Shown here: positions 39,652-52,132 of the stretch, one piece after another
How positions within the stretch are numbered: the stretch's first letter is position 1
Layout: each line of letters begins with the position of its first letter
Origin: Anseranas semipalmata
Lineage: Eukaryota; Chordata; Aves; Anseriformes; Anseranatidae
DNA: 64,000 nt
Reading direction: 5' to 3'
Assembly: GCA_013399115.1 (NCBI GenBank)
Contig: VXAA01001467.1
Span: 310,001 to 374,000 of the forward strand
Translations under genes and position numbers: made by a program
Notes under the pieces: model-generated
What the model was told of the DNA's origin: nothing
Databases searched by the model: none
What the model saw: only the letters and a program-made list of their open reading frames with translations

Positions 39652-40189
39652 AAAAGCATCTTCAGAGCTTACTGTTGGTTGATGTCTGTGATTTTTGGCT
39701 GCAATCAACATTTTTTATTCCTTTCTGGAATAAGTGTCTGACAGTTAAGAAAAATGAGGCTTCTCTTTACAGTATGTTTTAGAGAGTTCTCTTCTGGGCT
39801 TTCTTATTTGTCTTTCCTAGTCTGGATGGATCATTGTGGGAATGAGAGAAGAGTTTAACACCATTGAAGCTGGTCTCTCCCTGCCAAGTTTCTTTGCAAA
39901 AGCTCTTGTAACTGACAATGGCTGTGGTGGTATCATGTCAGTGACTGGAAAGACTAGAGGTCTGGCAGTTTTATGTCACTGCATTGCGTACTAACTCTTG
40001 ATGAATCTCAATCTCTATTGGCATTTACCCTATTATCTTGCTCATTTTCTGCCTTGTTCTCTTTTAATGGGATATTGGCCCAAGGTCTCTTGTTTTATAT
40101 TCCCATCTCTCTGAACGATAAGTGCAGGCTGACCCCAGTGTAGAAGTAGTAACTGACCCATAGTAATTGACAGTTGAAGAAATGGATTG

Positions 40190-40395
40190 GTGGGAACCTC
40201 ATGAAATTCAGCAAAAGCAAATGCCACACCCTGTGTCAGAGGTGGGACAGGCCCATGCAGCAGGCCAGGACTGGCACTGCCAATGGACAGAAAGCCCCAT
40301 GAGCAAGAAGGACCGGCAGTTAGGCTCTTCCTGGCAGTGCTCAATGGCAGGATGTGGGGACACAGCTTGCTGCAACAAGGCACAGAGAGCACAGA
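40190..40395 (+). mobile_element. CR1 LINE fragment
   Basis: NLMKFSKSKC, read from 40195 to 40224, is a near-exact copy of the CR1 ORF2 block NLMKFNKGKC. It is followed in frame by a decayed version of the next block, with RPMQQARTG against NPMHQYRLG. A stretch resembling the CR1 QCALVAKKANGILGC block follows. Flanking bases are unrelated. The piece is about 200 bases and frame-broken, and its 3' end is uncertain. Confidence 0.68.
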
Positions 40396-42039
40396 TCATC
40401 CCTGGGACCTGGCCTGACTCAGGATCAAGTTGCACAGAGAGATCCCCATCCTGGGCAATAGTCTGCTCCTGCCAGCACTTGCTTTGTGTGGGGAGGACCT
40501 CAGACTACCTGAGGTTCACTCTGACCCATTTCATGACTACTGGCTAAAGCACTGACAGAGCTTGCTGGTGGCATCAGTGCTCATTTCTCCAATTTTTACT
40601 TCAGAAGATTTCCTAATTTCTTTCTTGAAATTCAGTGTCTTGAAATATTTTTCAGTCAGAATCCTTTAACTTAGTGATACTTTTCTTGACTATAACAGCA
40701 GCGGGAGAACAGCATTTTTCAAGGAATCCCCTTTTTAGTTACAGATAATATGCATGTATGCTCATGAAATGTGCTTGCTCAAAGTTCTTTCACTTGCTGC
40801 TGCCAGGTGCCAGCCCTGTGGTGATCTTGTGCTCACATGGCTTCCTGGGGGCTTCCTTGAGGCTCCCACAGAATTGAAAAGCAATGACCTCCACAAAGCT
40901 CACCCCGGGGTCAGAGTTGGGATAATTTTGTGGACTATGGATAGTCTGAAAGATGGATTTCTGATTGTGAGAAAGGCCATTCCAGTGTCCAAGGAGCATC
41001 CCTTGTCTTAATCGATAGGTAAGGAAATTGAAAGGTTTCTTCACACCTTTCTTACTGCAGATTTCTTTCAACTAAGCCATTTTATTCCTGTTTCTGAGGG
41101 ACAGAGAGAAGATGCTGTATCTTTTGTTTCAAGGCCTTAGGGTTAGAACTTCATCTTTGGCTGTCTTTACGTTGCTACATCAAAGTAGGCAGTAAGAAAT
41201 TAAAACCACCAGTATAACATAATAAAAAAGAACAAGCCATTTAGAAAAAAAGAAAAAAAAAAATCAATATTTTGTCTTTTAGGTCCCCAGTGAGAAATAC
41301 TTGGGTAGAAAAGACAGAGGGGAAAACATGAACAACTGGCTTCTCCTGCCCTAATTGCAAGTACAGCAAGTACGTCAAGTGTGCATTTGAGAGACAGAGG
41401 AAAGGACTGCTTTGTAAACATGAGCAGAGCTCATGAAACAGAAGGACGATAGCTGAGGGTCATTCTGTAGCTATACCTAGCTTGAAGAAACCTTGTCTGG
41501 TGAAGAGATCCAGTATGGCTTGTATCAGTAATTCTTGATTAATATATTTTTGTTTTATCTTTTGCTGGATGGCCTTGCTGCATATTATACAAAACTTGAC
41601 TATATGTCAAGTGGCTTGCATGTTTTGGAAACACTTCCAGGTTTGGGAAAATAGGTGGAGAAATGGCTGATGTCCGGATTTCACTCAGAGGAAGTGAAAA
41701 GCACCTGCTGAAGTTCTGAGCTGCTGCAATGAGACCTGCCCTGGCCCTGCCCTAAAACAAGCTTTGGGGATACAAGGGAGTGTTGAAGTCTAACTGGGGT
41801 GCTTGTGAATTGGTCTCCAGAAGCAGAATAGCAGGCACTTTTTGAAATTTCATAGGTTAGGATTTAGGTATGTCTTTCCTCCTGGGCATAAGGCAGGACT
41901 GGATATAGCCACCCTTCTTTATTGACATTATGGAATGAAGGATAACTGCTTTGCCTGTCAAAGTAAATTAAAAGTACAATATTAGGAATATTGCCTTAAA
42001 GTATAACAACTGTGTAACACACCCTGGGCAGAAAGTTGT
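40396..42039. other. Non-genic, no recognised gene
   Basis: No gene is recognised between the CR1 piece at 40.2 kb and the larger CR1 at 42.0 kb. Small open frames on both strands (for example 40754-41011 and 40790-41071) overlap each other. A short A-rich stretch lies near 41250-41264. Confidence 0.6.
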
Positions 42040-43535
42040 TTAATTCATAGGAAAAAGGTGCACAGGTTAAAGAATATTCAGATAAGTTAGATACATTCTA
42101 GTCAGCAGGGCCTGATGAAATTCACCCTGGAGTACTTCAGGAACTATCTGAAGTGATCTCTGAACTGTTAGCAATTATCTCTGAGTGCTCATGGAGGATG
42201 GGTGAGGTCCCGGAGGATGGGAGAAAAGCAAACACAGTACCTATCTTTAAAAAGGGGAAACAGGAAGACCCAGGGAATTATAGGCCAGTCAGCTTGACTT
42301 TGATACTGAGAAAAATGCAGGAGCAAATTATTGAACAATCAATTTGTAAACACCTAGAGGAAAATAAGGTGATAAGAAACAGCCAGCATGGGTTTGTCAA
42401 GAACAAATCACATCAAAGCAATCTAATTTCCTTCTTTGACAGTGTAACTGGCCCAGTGGATAACGAGGAAGCAGCAGATGTGATAGATCTTGACTTCAGC
42501 GAGGGTTTTGACACACATCCACCTGACATTTTCATAAGTAAATCAGAGGAATATGGTTTAGATGAAGTCGTTACGCGATGGGTGCAAAACTGTTTGAAAA
42601 ATTGGACTTATCGGTAAAGCAGTTATCAATGGTTTGTTGTCAAACTGGGAAAACATATCAAATAAGGTACCATAGAGGCCTGTCTTAAGTCCAGTATTAT
42701 TCAATATTTTCATCTTTGAGGATGGAATATTAGAAAACTTTTAAAAATTGCAGATGATACTGAACTAGGAGAGGATGCAGACATTTTAGAGAACAGGATT
42801 TGAATACAAAATGAGCTTGATAAATTGAAGAAAGGGTCTGAAATCAATAGGATGAAATTCAATAAGGACAAGTGCAAAGTATTACTTCTTAGGAAGGAAA
42901 AATCAAATGCACAAATATTAAATGGAAAACAACTAGTTTGGAAGCAGTTTTCAGAAAAGAGGCTTAGCACATAGCACAAACAAAATGAAATCCAGAAATG
43001 TGAAGTTGTGTGAAGAGTAAATTCCATGATGGAATTAATTAATAGTAATATTGTGAGTAACTGGGAAGTAAGTATTTTGTTCTGCTCTGGATAGAGAGGC
43101 CTGACCTGGGAATAACGTCTGTATCCAGTGGTGATGGCACATTTTGAAGTATAGACAATTTGGAAATCTTTCTCATTTTGAAAGGAGAAAGAGCAGTGCT
43201 TAGAAAACATCTTCTATAAGGAAAAGCTGAAATAACTGACTTCTTTTGTATAGGAAAGAAAATGGGCATAACGCAGGTAAAGTATGTACAAATGTTATTA
43301 AAAATGTTATAAAGAAAAGGACACTTACTTGTTCTCCCTGTCTAAAACTGGTGTGAAAAGAAATGGATAGACTAAGCTGAAGCAAGAAATACTCTGATTA
43401 GGCATTATTCAGACAGATTCCCTGGCTATGGGGACGGCACAACACTGGAACAAGGTTTCTAAGGATATTCTGGAGTCCCTGTTTCAAATCCTTAAAATGG
43501 GTCAGACAGACATCTGTCAGTGATGTGGAACAGAT
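42040..43535 (+). mobile_element. CR1 LINE, 5'-truncated, about 1.5 kb with reverse transcriptase and 3' region
   Basis: This is the longest transposon in the window. Reverse transcriptase blocks appear in order: SAGPDEIHPGVLQEL; PIFKKGKQEDPGNYRPVSL; NSQHGFVKNKSHQSNLISF; IDLDFSEGFDT; VLSPVLFNIFI; IADDTELGED; MKFNKDKCKVL. After 43000 the sequence still follows a CR1 ending, with CTGCTCTGG...GGCCTGACCTGG and later ACACTGGAACAAGGTTTC and GACAGACATCTGTCAGTGATG. The 5' part, including the endonuclease, is absent. The CR1 type resembles the older sauropsid subfamilies rather than young avian ones. Confidence 0.9.
42102..42920 (+). pseudogene. CR1 ORF2 reverse transcriptase remnant
   Basis: The frame opens at 42102 after a stop and runs 171 codons to 42617. 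It carries the finger-domain block YRPVSL and the first catalytic aspartate in VIDLDFSEGFDT, where active elements have LDFSKAFDT. The frame then shifts: VLSPVLFNIFI at 42682-42714 lies in a second frame, and IADDTELGED with the paired catalytic aspartates (from 42747) in a third. That third frame also carries MKFNKDKCKVL at 42852. The protein cannot be made as a single chain, so the element is dead. Antisense open frames over 42710-43385 are shadows. Confidence 0.85.
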
Positions 43536-45917
43536 GTCCTCTTGAGATCACTTCTACTTTTACATTTCTACAGTAACTCATACACCTCAGTCAAGACAAA
43601 AAGTCACATGAACTAAATAAGCAGGAATTGCATGCATATACATACAGACATACATTTCCCCCCAAACCTTAAAATTCCCCTGAAAAACCCTTGTCCTACC
43701 TAAAAATTTCTGTACACTTATCAAACTAATCTTGTTTCTTCTACTGCCTTTCACCTGTATATCCTCTGAAACAGGGAGAAGAGTCACTCGTCATTCCATA
43801 TCTATATGAACCATTATGGAGAAAGACAGGGCTGCCTTCTGTTCAAACAACTAATCCAGCATGTTGGTTTCTGTGGGCTGACCCTACAACTGTGTAGAAG
43901 CAACTCCCCAAAGCCATAAAAAAGCATTTTTGAAAGTATCTGCTGTAAGTTGCTGTAAGAAGTGCTTTGTTCTTTTTTCTCTCCATATTTTTGATGAAGC
44001 TACACGGTCTGAAAATGACACTTTATAAATATGCCCGCTCCCTTTTAATGATAAACATGGGACAAACTGGATGGTACTTTCACGAGGTTTTATCGGCAAG
44101 ATTTTGAACTGGTTTGTTATTTATGGGAGCATCCTAGACAGACTGCAGCAAACACTCAACATCTTCTTGGTATGTTTACTGTGTGAGCCACATGCATCTC
44201 AAAACGTAGCCTTGAAATATATAGTGATAAGTGGGAGCTTCTTTTAAGGCTGTAAGGCCAGAAATCTTAGTCATCAAGTGTTGATTTGTGTGAAGATTAT
44301 GACAGCAAAAAACACTGTTTTAAATGACTGATCAATGCTATCTAACCGAAATTTAACTGCAGGATTTTCACGCTGCATTGCAGTGCATGCTACCTCAAAA
44401 TGACACTCAAAGAGCAGAATGTCTTCCGTATGTGCTTGCCTTTGCAATGATGCCTGTGTAAAACAAACTCAGGAAACACTTTCTTAGAGGCTATGAGGCT
44501 GTCGTTGCAAGTAAAGAATTGTTCATCTTGCTATGTAACTGGGATTCTTTTGCATCTCTATGAAACTGTTTCTGGTGGAGATACCAAGGATGTTAAATTT
44601 TGCATGGGTGGTGGTAGGGCGAGTGTATTTGGTCCCAGGCTTGGGATTTGGATTTCATCTCAGATCTGGGGACCTAGAAAAAGAAATATACTTATTTGGA
44701 GAGGGACATTTCCCAGGTAAACCCAGGTAGATAACTGTCTTTGAATAGCATCCACTCTCAAATCCTTGGGAGCTGGTTAGTCCAGGTTGTGAGGTAAGTT
44801 TTTCTGTGCATTCAAAAACACCCAAGCTAGTTCTGCTTGAGACAGGTTCATGCATGGTGCTAAGGCTGTATTAATATGGTGCTGTACTTCGTGGATATCT
44901 GTATGCCAGGGTTAATAGTGTTACTGACGTTCCTCTTCTCTATTTTGCTCTGGCCCTGTTCTTATTCATGTACGTCTTTAGCATACATGCTTTAGCTTTA
45001 CCTGAGTTTTACAGTCTCCTGTTACCCTTTGCAACTGAGAGTTTGTCAAAACTGAGCACCCCAGGCTCTATTAAAGTGTCAGCAAGATTTTATGCACAAG
45101 TTAAGTCCCACTTAAAGACTATTTTGAGACTTTACTGATGCTATGTAGAAAAATAAATTTGCAATTAGTGACCCCTCCATGTAGTATATTTGGGCTGGTA
45201 GGGAGATACACCACTGCTCACATTTATAATGAGGTCCGCAGTACATAATTTTTAAGAGGGAATTTTGGGGTAGAAGGTTTTGGGAGGTCACTGGAAATAC
45301 TGTCATTAAGTTGCCAGTGAGGAGGTAGAACCATATTTAGAGCCACTTTCAGTCCCGCTTTCTGTAATCTAATAGGTTTCATACTTTCATTAGCTACCAC
45401 AAATGAAAGATTTGTGGTAGTATGGAACCAACAATGTTCTCCTTATCACTTGCAAGAGATATTATTAAGGATAAAGTAAAATAAGACTTCCTGGATCTAA
45501 ATATAGGCTGGACTAAACTGGCAGATTTCAGTAAGCATGTCTGCTTAGTAATGGAGACAATGCTGAGTGAACTTTGCAGAAGAGGAAAAAAAACTAAGTA
45601 AAATAATATAAAATTTTCTCTGAAATGCAGCCAAAAATGAATACAATTTTGCCTTCTATGAGACAAGGTTGTCCTTGTTTTCCATCTCAACCAACTAGAG
45701 ACATCTTCTTGGAAGACATATTTCCCTGTCTGGAACACATCTACAGCCTGTTCCATGCTAAAAATATCAACCATAGATGTTGTGCCATCACAGAAAGAAA
45801 AACAAACAAACAAACAGACAAACAAACAAACAAACAAACAAAAAAAGAAAAGGAAACAAGCAACACTCCAAAACTAGCTCAATTCCTGAGGTTTCTGTAT
45901 TTTAAAGAACGTAACCT
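43536..45917. other. Non-genic, no recognised gene
   Basis: No gene is recognised. A 147-codon minus-strand frame (45394-45837) starts inside the CAAA microsatellite and shows no domain. The plus-strand words MRQGCP near 45657 look superficially like a LINE block but lack support on either side. Confidence 0.6.
45798..45843. repeat. (CAAA)n tetranucleotide microsatellite
   Basis: About eleven CAAA units carry one CAGA interruption and run into a short A-rich stretch. Confidence 0.92.
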
Positions 45918-46015
45918 AGATTCACAGAATAATTTAGGTAGGAAGGGGTAACCTCCAGGAAATCATCTGCTCAGATGTTCCTTGCAGAACATATTCAGCA
46001 CAGAGGTCTCCTATT
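45918..46015 (-). mobile_element. Probable CR1 3' tail
   Basis: ATTCACAGAATAATTTAGGT followed by AGGAAGGGG, ACCTCCAGGAAATCATCTG and CTCAGATGTTCC matches the complement of the standard avian CR1 3' end. That end reads ATTCACAGAATCATTTAGGTTGGAAGGGACCTC followed by TCATCTAGTCCAAC. CACAGAAT at the start corresponds to the 8-base repeat that ends CR1 elements. Only about 100 bases are recognisable, in the orientation of an element on the minus strand. Confidence 0.65.
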
Positions 46016-46737
46016 ATAGATATCACACTGCAGATATCCTAATTTGTAGGGGTGATGGCAGCTAAGATCAAAGATCTCTTCTCATTTCCAGCATAGGCCA
46101 GAAGAGGTTAAGTTCATTTCCGAAGTTTCTTAAATGATCTCACTGAGGCTGAATTTTCTCATCTACCTCCCCTCATCCCAAACCTTCAGTCTGAATTCTG
46201 CGTTATGCCAAAGGGGAGCACACAGGAGAGCCTGGATCTGCACAGCCACCCTGCAGCTGGGACATAGTGTGTCTCTGCCCATTTCCAGTGCCTTTCCCAG
46301 CTCCTTCCCAAAGCCATGAAAGGACAGATGGTCTCCTGTAGATTTCTGGAGTTTCCATGGTGGCCACAACTACTGCAGCACATACAGCAAGGAGACACTC
46401 ATCCAGGTGTTGCAAGGCTGTTCATTAGTAAGGCTATACCAGTGTGCATGTGGTAGCCCAATTTGTAGCTTGCTTGCCAATATGGCTTAACTCAAATACA
46501 TCCACTGAACTCACATCACTAAGAGCAGACTTTCTGTGTTGAGAAGTAGAGCCCACCTATGATATATATACATTATCGTGGTGATATGTTTAATGAGAAT
46601 TTCATCATGACCAGCTAGTTTTGTTTGAAATAAATTGTATTAATAATGCAGCTGAATTTGTAGTATAACAGTAAATACTGAGAATTGTAAAGTAACTACA
46701 TGATGTGGGGTTATTAGTTTAGTGGGCTGATGCTCCC

Positions 46738-46880
46738 ACCTTAGGCAAGTCTCTTAATTTGCCTGGTGCCTCACCCTCCTTCTGTAAAATGAGGTATAGC
46801 TCTCCCCCCTCACGTCCCACTGGGATGTCACAAGGATGCAGTCCTCTGGCACTGAGAAGAAATGTGTAGATATCCGACAG
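46738..46880 (+). mobile_element. MIR-like SINE fragment
   Basis: The stretch reads CTTAGGCAAGTCTCTTAATTT, TGCCTCACCCTCC, TTCTGTAAAATGAGGTATAG and CACTGGGATGTCACAAGGATG. This follows the MIR core CTTAGGCAAGTCACTTAACCTCTCTGTGCCTCAG, CATCTGTAAAATGGG and TTGTGAGGAT in the right order and spacing. MIR-type tRNA-derived SINEs are old and shared across amniotes. The 5' tRNA-like part is not recognisable. Confidence 0.75.
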
Positions 46881-49800
46881 TGAGGTCTGTATTAACACTT
46901 CAGGTGGCACTTCTATTTTGGGGCCAGCAGACTGACAGCTCCTTGCTATGTGATACCTCTGCGTGCTCTGTCTCTTTGTTTTGGTATGTGCAGGATTCTA
47001 CTTGTGCTGCATCTCCATGCACTGGACAAGCAGTGGAAGTCACAGCACTCTCCTTCTCCTGCTGGCCTGCAGCTGTGGAAGGGGAGAGGCTTGCTGTGGT
47101 TTGACTGTGCTGCAGTGCACAAGGTCAAGTGCTCCGGTGAGGTACCTGAACAGAGATTTGCAGCATTTTGGAGATGTTGCCAAACTCCATGGTGGTAAGG
47201 TTCCATTTTTGGAAGGTAAAACACAAGTACCCTGTGTCCTTTCAAGTACCCCTGTAGTCCTTCCACAGGACTTGCACTACCACAGGACTGCAAGAAGGCA
47301 AGTTTGATGTGAGCTCTGTGCTGCACACTTGTCATTCAACATCAAACCAAACCTCCACCAGAATGAAAAAATTTCACCACTTTTCTTGTTAAACTTTCTC
47401 CTAATGTGTATTTAGGGTGTGCTAGACCTTTTCCCTTGTTTCTCAATGGTTCTGCCTGTCAGTTCTAAGAAAGAAGGTCAGTATGGGCTCATTGGTTCTT
47501 TTCTTTCTTTGTGGTTTGTACCATAGACAACTATCCTTGTCAATCTCCATCTTTGCCTAAGTACCCAGGTCCCTACACATGAATAGGTAATTAATGGTAG
47601 ATGTGTGTTTGAGTGTATGCACAGACACACAGATGCCCATGCAGGGAACTCTTGGTAAGTACCTCTTTCTAAGCATAGAGTTTCTCCATAAGTTTTGCAT
47701 TATCTGTGACATAGCTCTTTCCCTCAGTATTATATCATTTTTTTTTTCTGTCTCAATGCTTAACTGTACGAATATTTTCTTTACTTTCTAAGTCATGATT
47801 AATTAAAGGATTTCTCTGTTTCCTCACAATACCCTTTTTTTTTTTTCTTGAGGTTAATCTTCAGTTAATAAAGGATATAAGCATCTAAATATAAAATGTT
47901 TGTTGTGTGTTTTTCTTGCAACAAATCTGATCATTATTTATACTGCTGCTCAGTGTATCTCCCCTAAAGTATGCTGAATTTGATCAAATCACTACATCAC
48001 TAGAATCTTGAATGTTACTCATTTGTGTGCTAATTATTTTTAATCTGGGTCCTTTTAAAAAGGTCGTCAATTAGACTTTATTGAATTGTCAGCGCTCATA
48101 GCAGCAAAGGGAATCTGGTAGCGGGTGTAACCATGTCACAGATGGCTAAATACCCTATATTCTGAAGGAAAAAAATGAATTAAATATAGATTCAAGTTAC
48201 AGAATGTGTGTGGGAGACACACACAGAGGAAACCACTGTCTACAATTGACTGAAGCTGACTCTGAAGACCTCTTATATATCACCATTTGGGAAGAGATAT
48301 GAACAAGTGGCCCTTTCTCATCTAGTTCTCAGGGTTCACACTGATATAGGTCTCTGGATCGTGTAGATCTTCTGCCTTCTTGAGAATATCTCAAGGTCAC
48401 CTTACTGGTGTTTGTTTTCCTTCACCAAAGGTTCAGAACCACTGCTTTCTAGACTAAATTCGGTGATGACAGGCCACCAGGTGACATGCCTTGATGCTTT
48501 CACCCTCTTCACTGTTTATGGATGTTACCAAGCAGCAATAATGATAGTGGCCTCCCATTTGCTCCTACATCTACTTAAGAGTGATTCTTTAGACTTTGGG
48601 TCCAGACAAGTTCAGGGATGTCATTAGCTTGCAGAGATAGACACATTAGTTAGGAAAGTTTCCCAAATACTTGATGCTAATCTTGCAGAAAATTGTAAGA
48701 CCCTAATTGTAAGCCCTAATTTATAGGGTTGGTAGGAATAGGAGAAGGAGAGGGAGTGTCTGGGGGTGAGCACATCAGGAGGAAAGACTGGCAGGAGGAG
48801 GGATGCAACAATGGCACACATTGATGACACCTCTGGCACCTGGATTAATATTTCCTTAAGATCCTAACACACATCTGCCTTCCACTTCCAAGGACAAGCA
48901 GGCCAGAAGACGAAGGTGATGGGTTAAAACCTGATGACTGACAGGTAGGAAAGGAGGGTGAGAAACTGCTTGATGTCAGCTCCTGTGAGGTACCAAAAGA
49001 CACGTCCAAACACAGCAAGTGATAAGTAGCCTGAGAAGACCCCAGAAGGCATCAGGAGAACTCAATAGCTAGCATACCTTGGCCTTTGTGTCATTCCAAG
49101 GAGTCTGAAGAGACCATATGGATATATATGTCTTAGTGTTTGACAGCAGGATGGGACACTAGGAGGCACTCTCCTAGTAAGTACATCACTGCTGGACACA
49201 TGTTGTAGTGTAGACTTTGTTTTTTTTTAATCAAATCATTTTCACCTCCTGTAAGATCTTGCACTGAATTTTTCTGCAGTATTTTGTGCTGGATATTGTA
49301 CAGTGGCCAAGAAGGTGAAAGCTTGCAGCATTCATTATTTGATGTCCTGCATTTTTAATCCTTAACCTTATCTCAGCCAGGAATTTTACAGGTATACTGA
49401 GAACCTGGAGTAAATGAATAAGCACTTTATAAGCCAATCTTTCTATGAATTTTCTACACAGAACTGTTGGCAGTGACCCCTGGTCATAAGGAAGAGTATG
49501 CTAGTAATTATGTGTTTTCCAAGGAATTTTTGGTAAATTGGTCTAAGCCAGATTTTGAATGAATAACACTGCAACCAGAATACATCTGGCAATCAATACT
49601 TCATTTCCACATAACAGATGCTTGAAATTGTATTTAGCTATGCGTGAGCACAATAATGGTCAAAATTCAGATGTAAATAAAGATTTTTAAGTTTCTGATA
49701 GCAAGTTCCTTATGTTGTTTGACCTCATTTAATATTGAATATATATTCACAACTGAACATTTAGCTTACATGTGTGAGATTTGTATCCAGCTATGTAACA

Positions 49801-51458
49801 GGAATTCATGTCCCTTTCATTTGTAATATTACACATTTACAGAGTGTTGAGAAAAGTCATAGAAAGAAGATGTAGTCATTATCCTGATCAGAAAACAGGG
49901 CAAAATTACCAGTCTGTGACTTGTGTACTTTACAGAGCTCATTAATGTGTGCAGTTTAGTTAGTCCTGAGCTAAGGATTCTTTAGGTCATTTTTACTTTA
50001 TGGCAAGAGAAGGCAAAGTTAGTTTAAAAAGGTTGCTAACTTTTCTGAAGAATATTTAAAGCGCTGAGAGCTGAGAAATTTGAATAAAGGGGAGGGTCAT
50101 TGTTACTGTACTTTTTTATTGTTTTTCTCCTTCTGATTCAAATAAAATCTGTTCAGGATTGGAGAGAAAGACTCAGAGGCTATCTTGAGAAAAGACATAG
50201 CCAAATGAGAAAACTAACCAAGCAGAGAACAGTACACAGGACTTCCAAAGACCTTCAGTGAGCAGGAAGAAGAAGCAGCAGAGAGGTTGGCAACTCATTC
50301 AGATAAAACTTCAATGGTCTCTTCAGTGGACTGTCAATTAAATTGTTGTCCTATTAGCCTTTTGGTAAATCTAGGTGGAACAGAAGTCAGTGCAGTTTAG
50401 CATGCAATATAAAAGAAGTTTCTTAGAAGTGTGGTGAAGAAAGGGCTCATGGCATAGGAAGAGACTGGTTTGCAAAGTCTGCAATGGTGAATTCCAGCAT
50501 GCAGTCACAGACTAGACAGTGAAGCCACTTAAGGATTTAGCATAAGCAACTATGGTGGGCTGTATTTGTGAAGCCAATGAAAAATGTCTCAGGCCTAGGT
50601 GTGGGATGAAAATAACTGGAGAACAGAAAGAGAATCAGGCAGAGCTGCTAGCAGGCCTCTGAGCTTTTGGAATGTGACATCCCTGAGGTGCTATGCTATA
50701 TGTGGTCCTTGGAGCAACCAGGGGAGTGTTCATAGTCTGTTTTCTCCAGTACTTCTGAACCTCAGTAGCAAGAGATAAATCTCATGATTGCATTCTGGAA
50801 TGAAGAAAAAGGAGGATTCCCATACTACCACTCTCACCAGAAAAGTTTGGTGTGCCCGAAGTTAAGCCCACTCACTAAGATGACGGACTGGAACAACACG
50901 ACGGTGTTTCCTTAGGAAGGAAGTAACTACAATTTCAGAGGTATTGGTAGGAAGAGGATGCTCTGTTGTTTTCCTCAGTCTGCACCGTGCTTGGTATGTG
51001 GTACTGTCATTGTCCTACACAAATAAATCTTCAAGGAGCAGAAAAGGGTGGTTATGTGTATCTCAGTCCATGGCGCATCCTTTTGCCATCAGTTTACATG
51101 GGAAGATGCCATCTTTGTTTTTCAGGCACAACATGTGTTTTTCAGGAAGGTCTTGTGGGGCCACTGTTTGAAACTTATTTTACGTGAAGGAGTTTTAACT
51201 GCTTTTGAGACACACCAGGTAGACAACAAATCTGCATTGGGACCTCAGTGGCTTAGCAGGATCTTTTACAGCAGCATTGTGAGTTACTGTTTAGATTTCA
51301 TTTCAGTGGAAGGTATTACATTGACATCCATAGTCAAATAGGAAAACTTGGCGTTGATTGTTGTTTGTCCCTCTATCTACACTTGCATTTGTGCTCTTTT
51401 CTTCATACCTGCTGACAAAAGCTGGAAGTTTGTTTTATTGTTTTTATTTATTAGCTGG

Positions 51459-51628
51459 TTTTCTTTTCTTTTCTTTTCTTTTCTTTTCTTTTCTTTTCTT
51501 TTCTTTTCTTTTCTTTTCTTTTCTTTTCTTTTCTTTTCTTTTCTTTTCTTTTCTTTTCTTTTCTTTTCTTTTCTTTTCTTTTCTTTTCTTTTCTTTTCTT
51601 TTCTTTTCTTTTCTTTTCTTTTCTTTTC
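51459..51628. repeat. (TTTTC)34 pentanucleotide array
   Basis: There are 34 uninterrupted TTTTC units, a 170-base pure pyrimidine strand (AAAAG on the other strand). Long open frames reported as FSFLF or KRKEK repeats here are only the array read in translation. Such a perfect mirror-repeat tract is expected to be highly length-polymorphic and may adopt triplex structure. Confidence 0.97.
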
Positions 51629-52112
51629 TTCTTTCCATTGACGAAAGAATTGCAAGTGAAAATGGGGATAAAATTAATTTTATTCTTGGAATTAGTCTTC
51701 ACTATTGTTGACTTTCTTCCTAACACTCAACGGAGTGTCATTGCTTTGTATCTCAGATGTGCTGGCTCTCTGACCTTACTTTTCTCATTTTCTTTTGGTT
51801 GCTTTCAGCTATTGGTTCAGTGATACTGATTTTTCCTAGGTGTGAAGATACCATACTTCAGCTATTGTTAAGCTATTCATCTCCACAACTTTAATACAAC
51901 CTTCTTTCTGGAGCTTTTAATTACTGATTAGTTAATTACAGTCAGTTTAATGTACATTGAGAAGAAGAACAAGTCCACCAGCTCAGAGGCAACCAGTTTC
52001 AGTGTTCTCTTTTCCTCTGCTTACAATGTGCAAGTCAAACTGCCTGCAACAATTTATAATTAATATATGTTCTAGGATTTCAGTAACATTTGTACACAAG
52101 TAGCATTTTTCA

Positions 52113-52132
52113 TTTTTTTTGGGGGGGGGGGG
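52113..52132. repeat. T8-G12 homopolymer junction
   Basis: Eight T run directly into twelve G. It is likely slippage-prone, so the count of G in the assembly should be treated as approximate. Confidence 0.85.

Larger units (their letters stand above)
33472..40189. other. Non-genic, no recognised gene
   Basis: No gene is recognised. A 114-codon open frame on the minus strand (35986-36330) has plausible composition and a possible internal donor at 36102, but no recognisable domain. A possible terminal exon at 39508-39651 is listed separately. A possible palindromic relic lies at 34461-34510. Confidence 0.55.

Noticed and set aside
42710..43385. Minus-strand open frames of 60-166 codons
   Set aside because: They are the antisense of the CR1 element.
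45625..45780. Plus-strand words LPSMRQGCP and DIFLEDIF resembling an L1 reverse transcriptase block
   Set aside because: Only one short block matches, with no support from neighbouring blocks on either side. Probably coincidence.
51348..51726. Long repetitive open frames of the FSFLF and KRKEK type on both strands
   Set aside because: They are only the (TTTTC)34 microsatellite read in translation.
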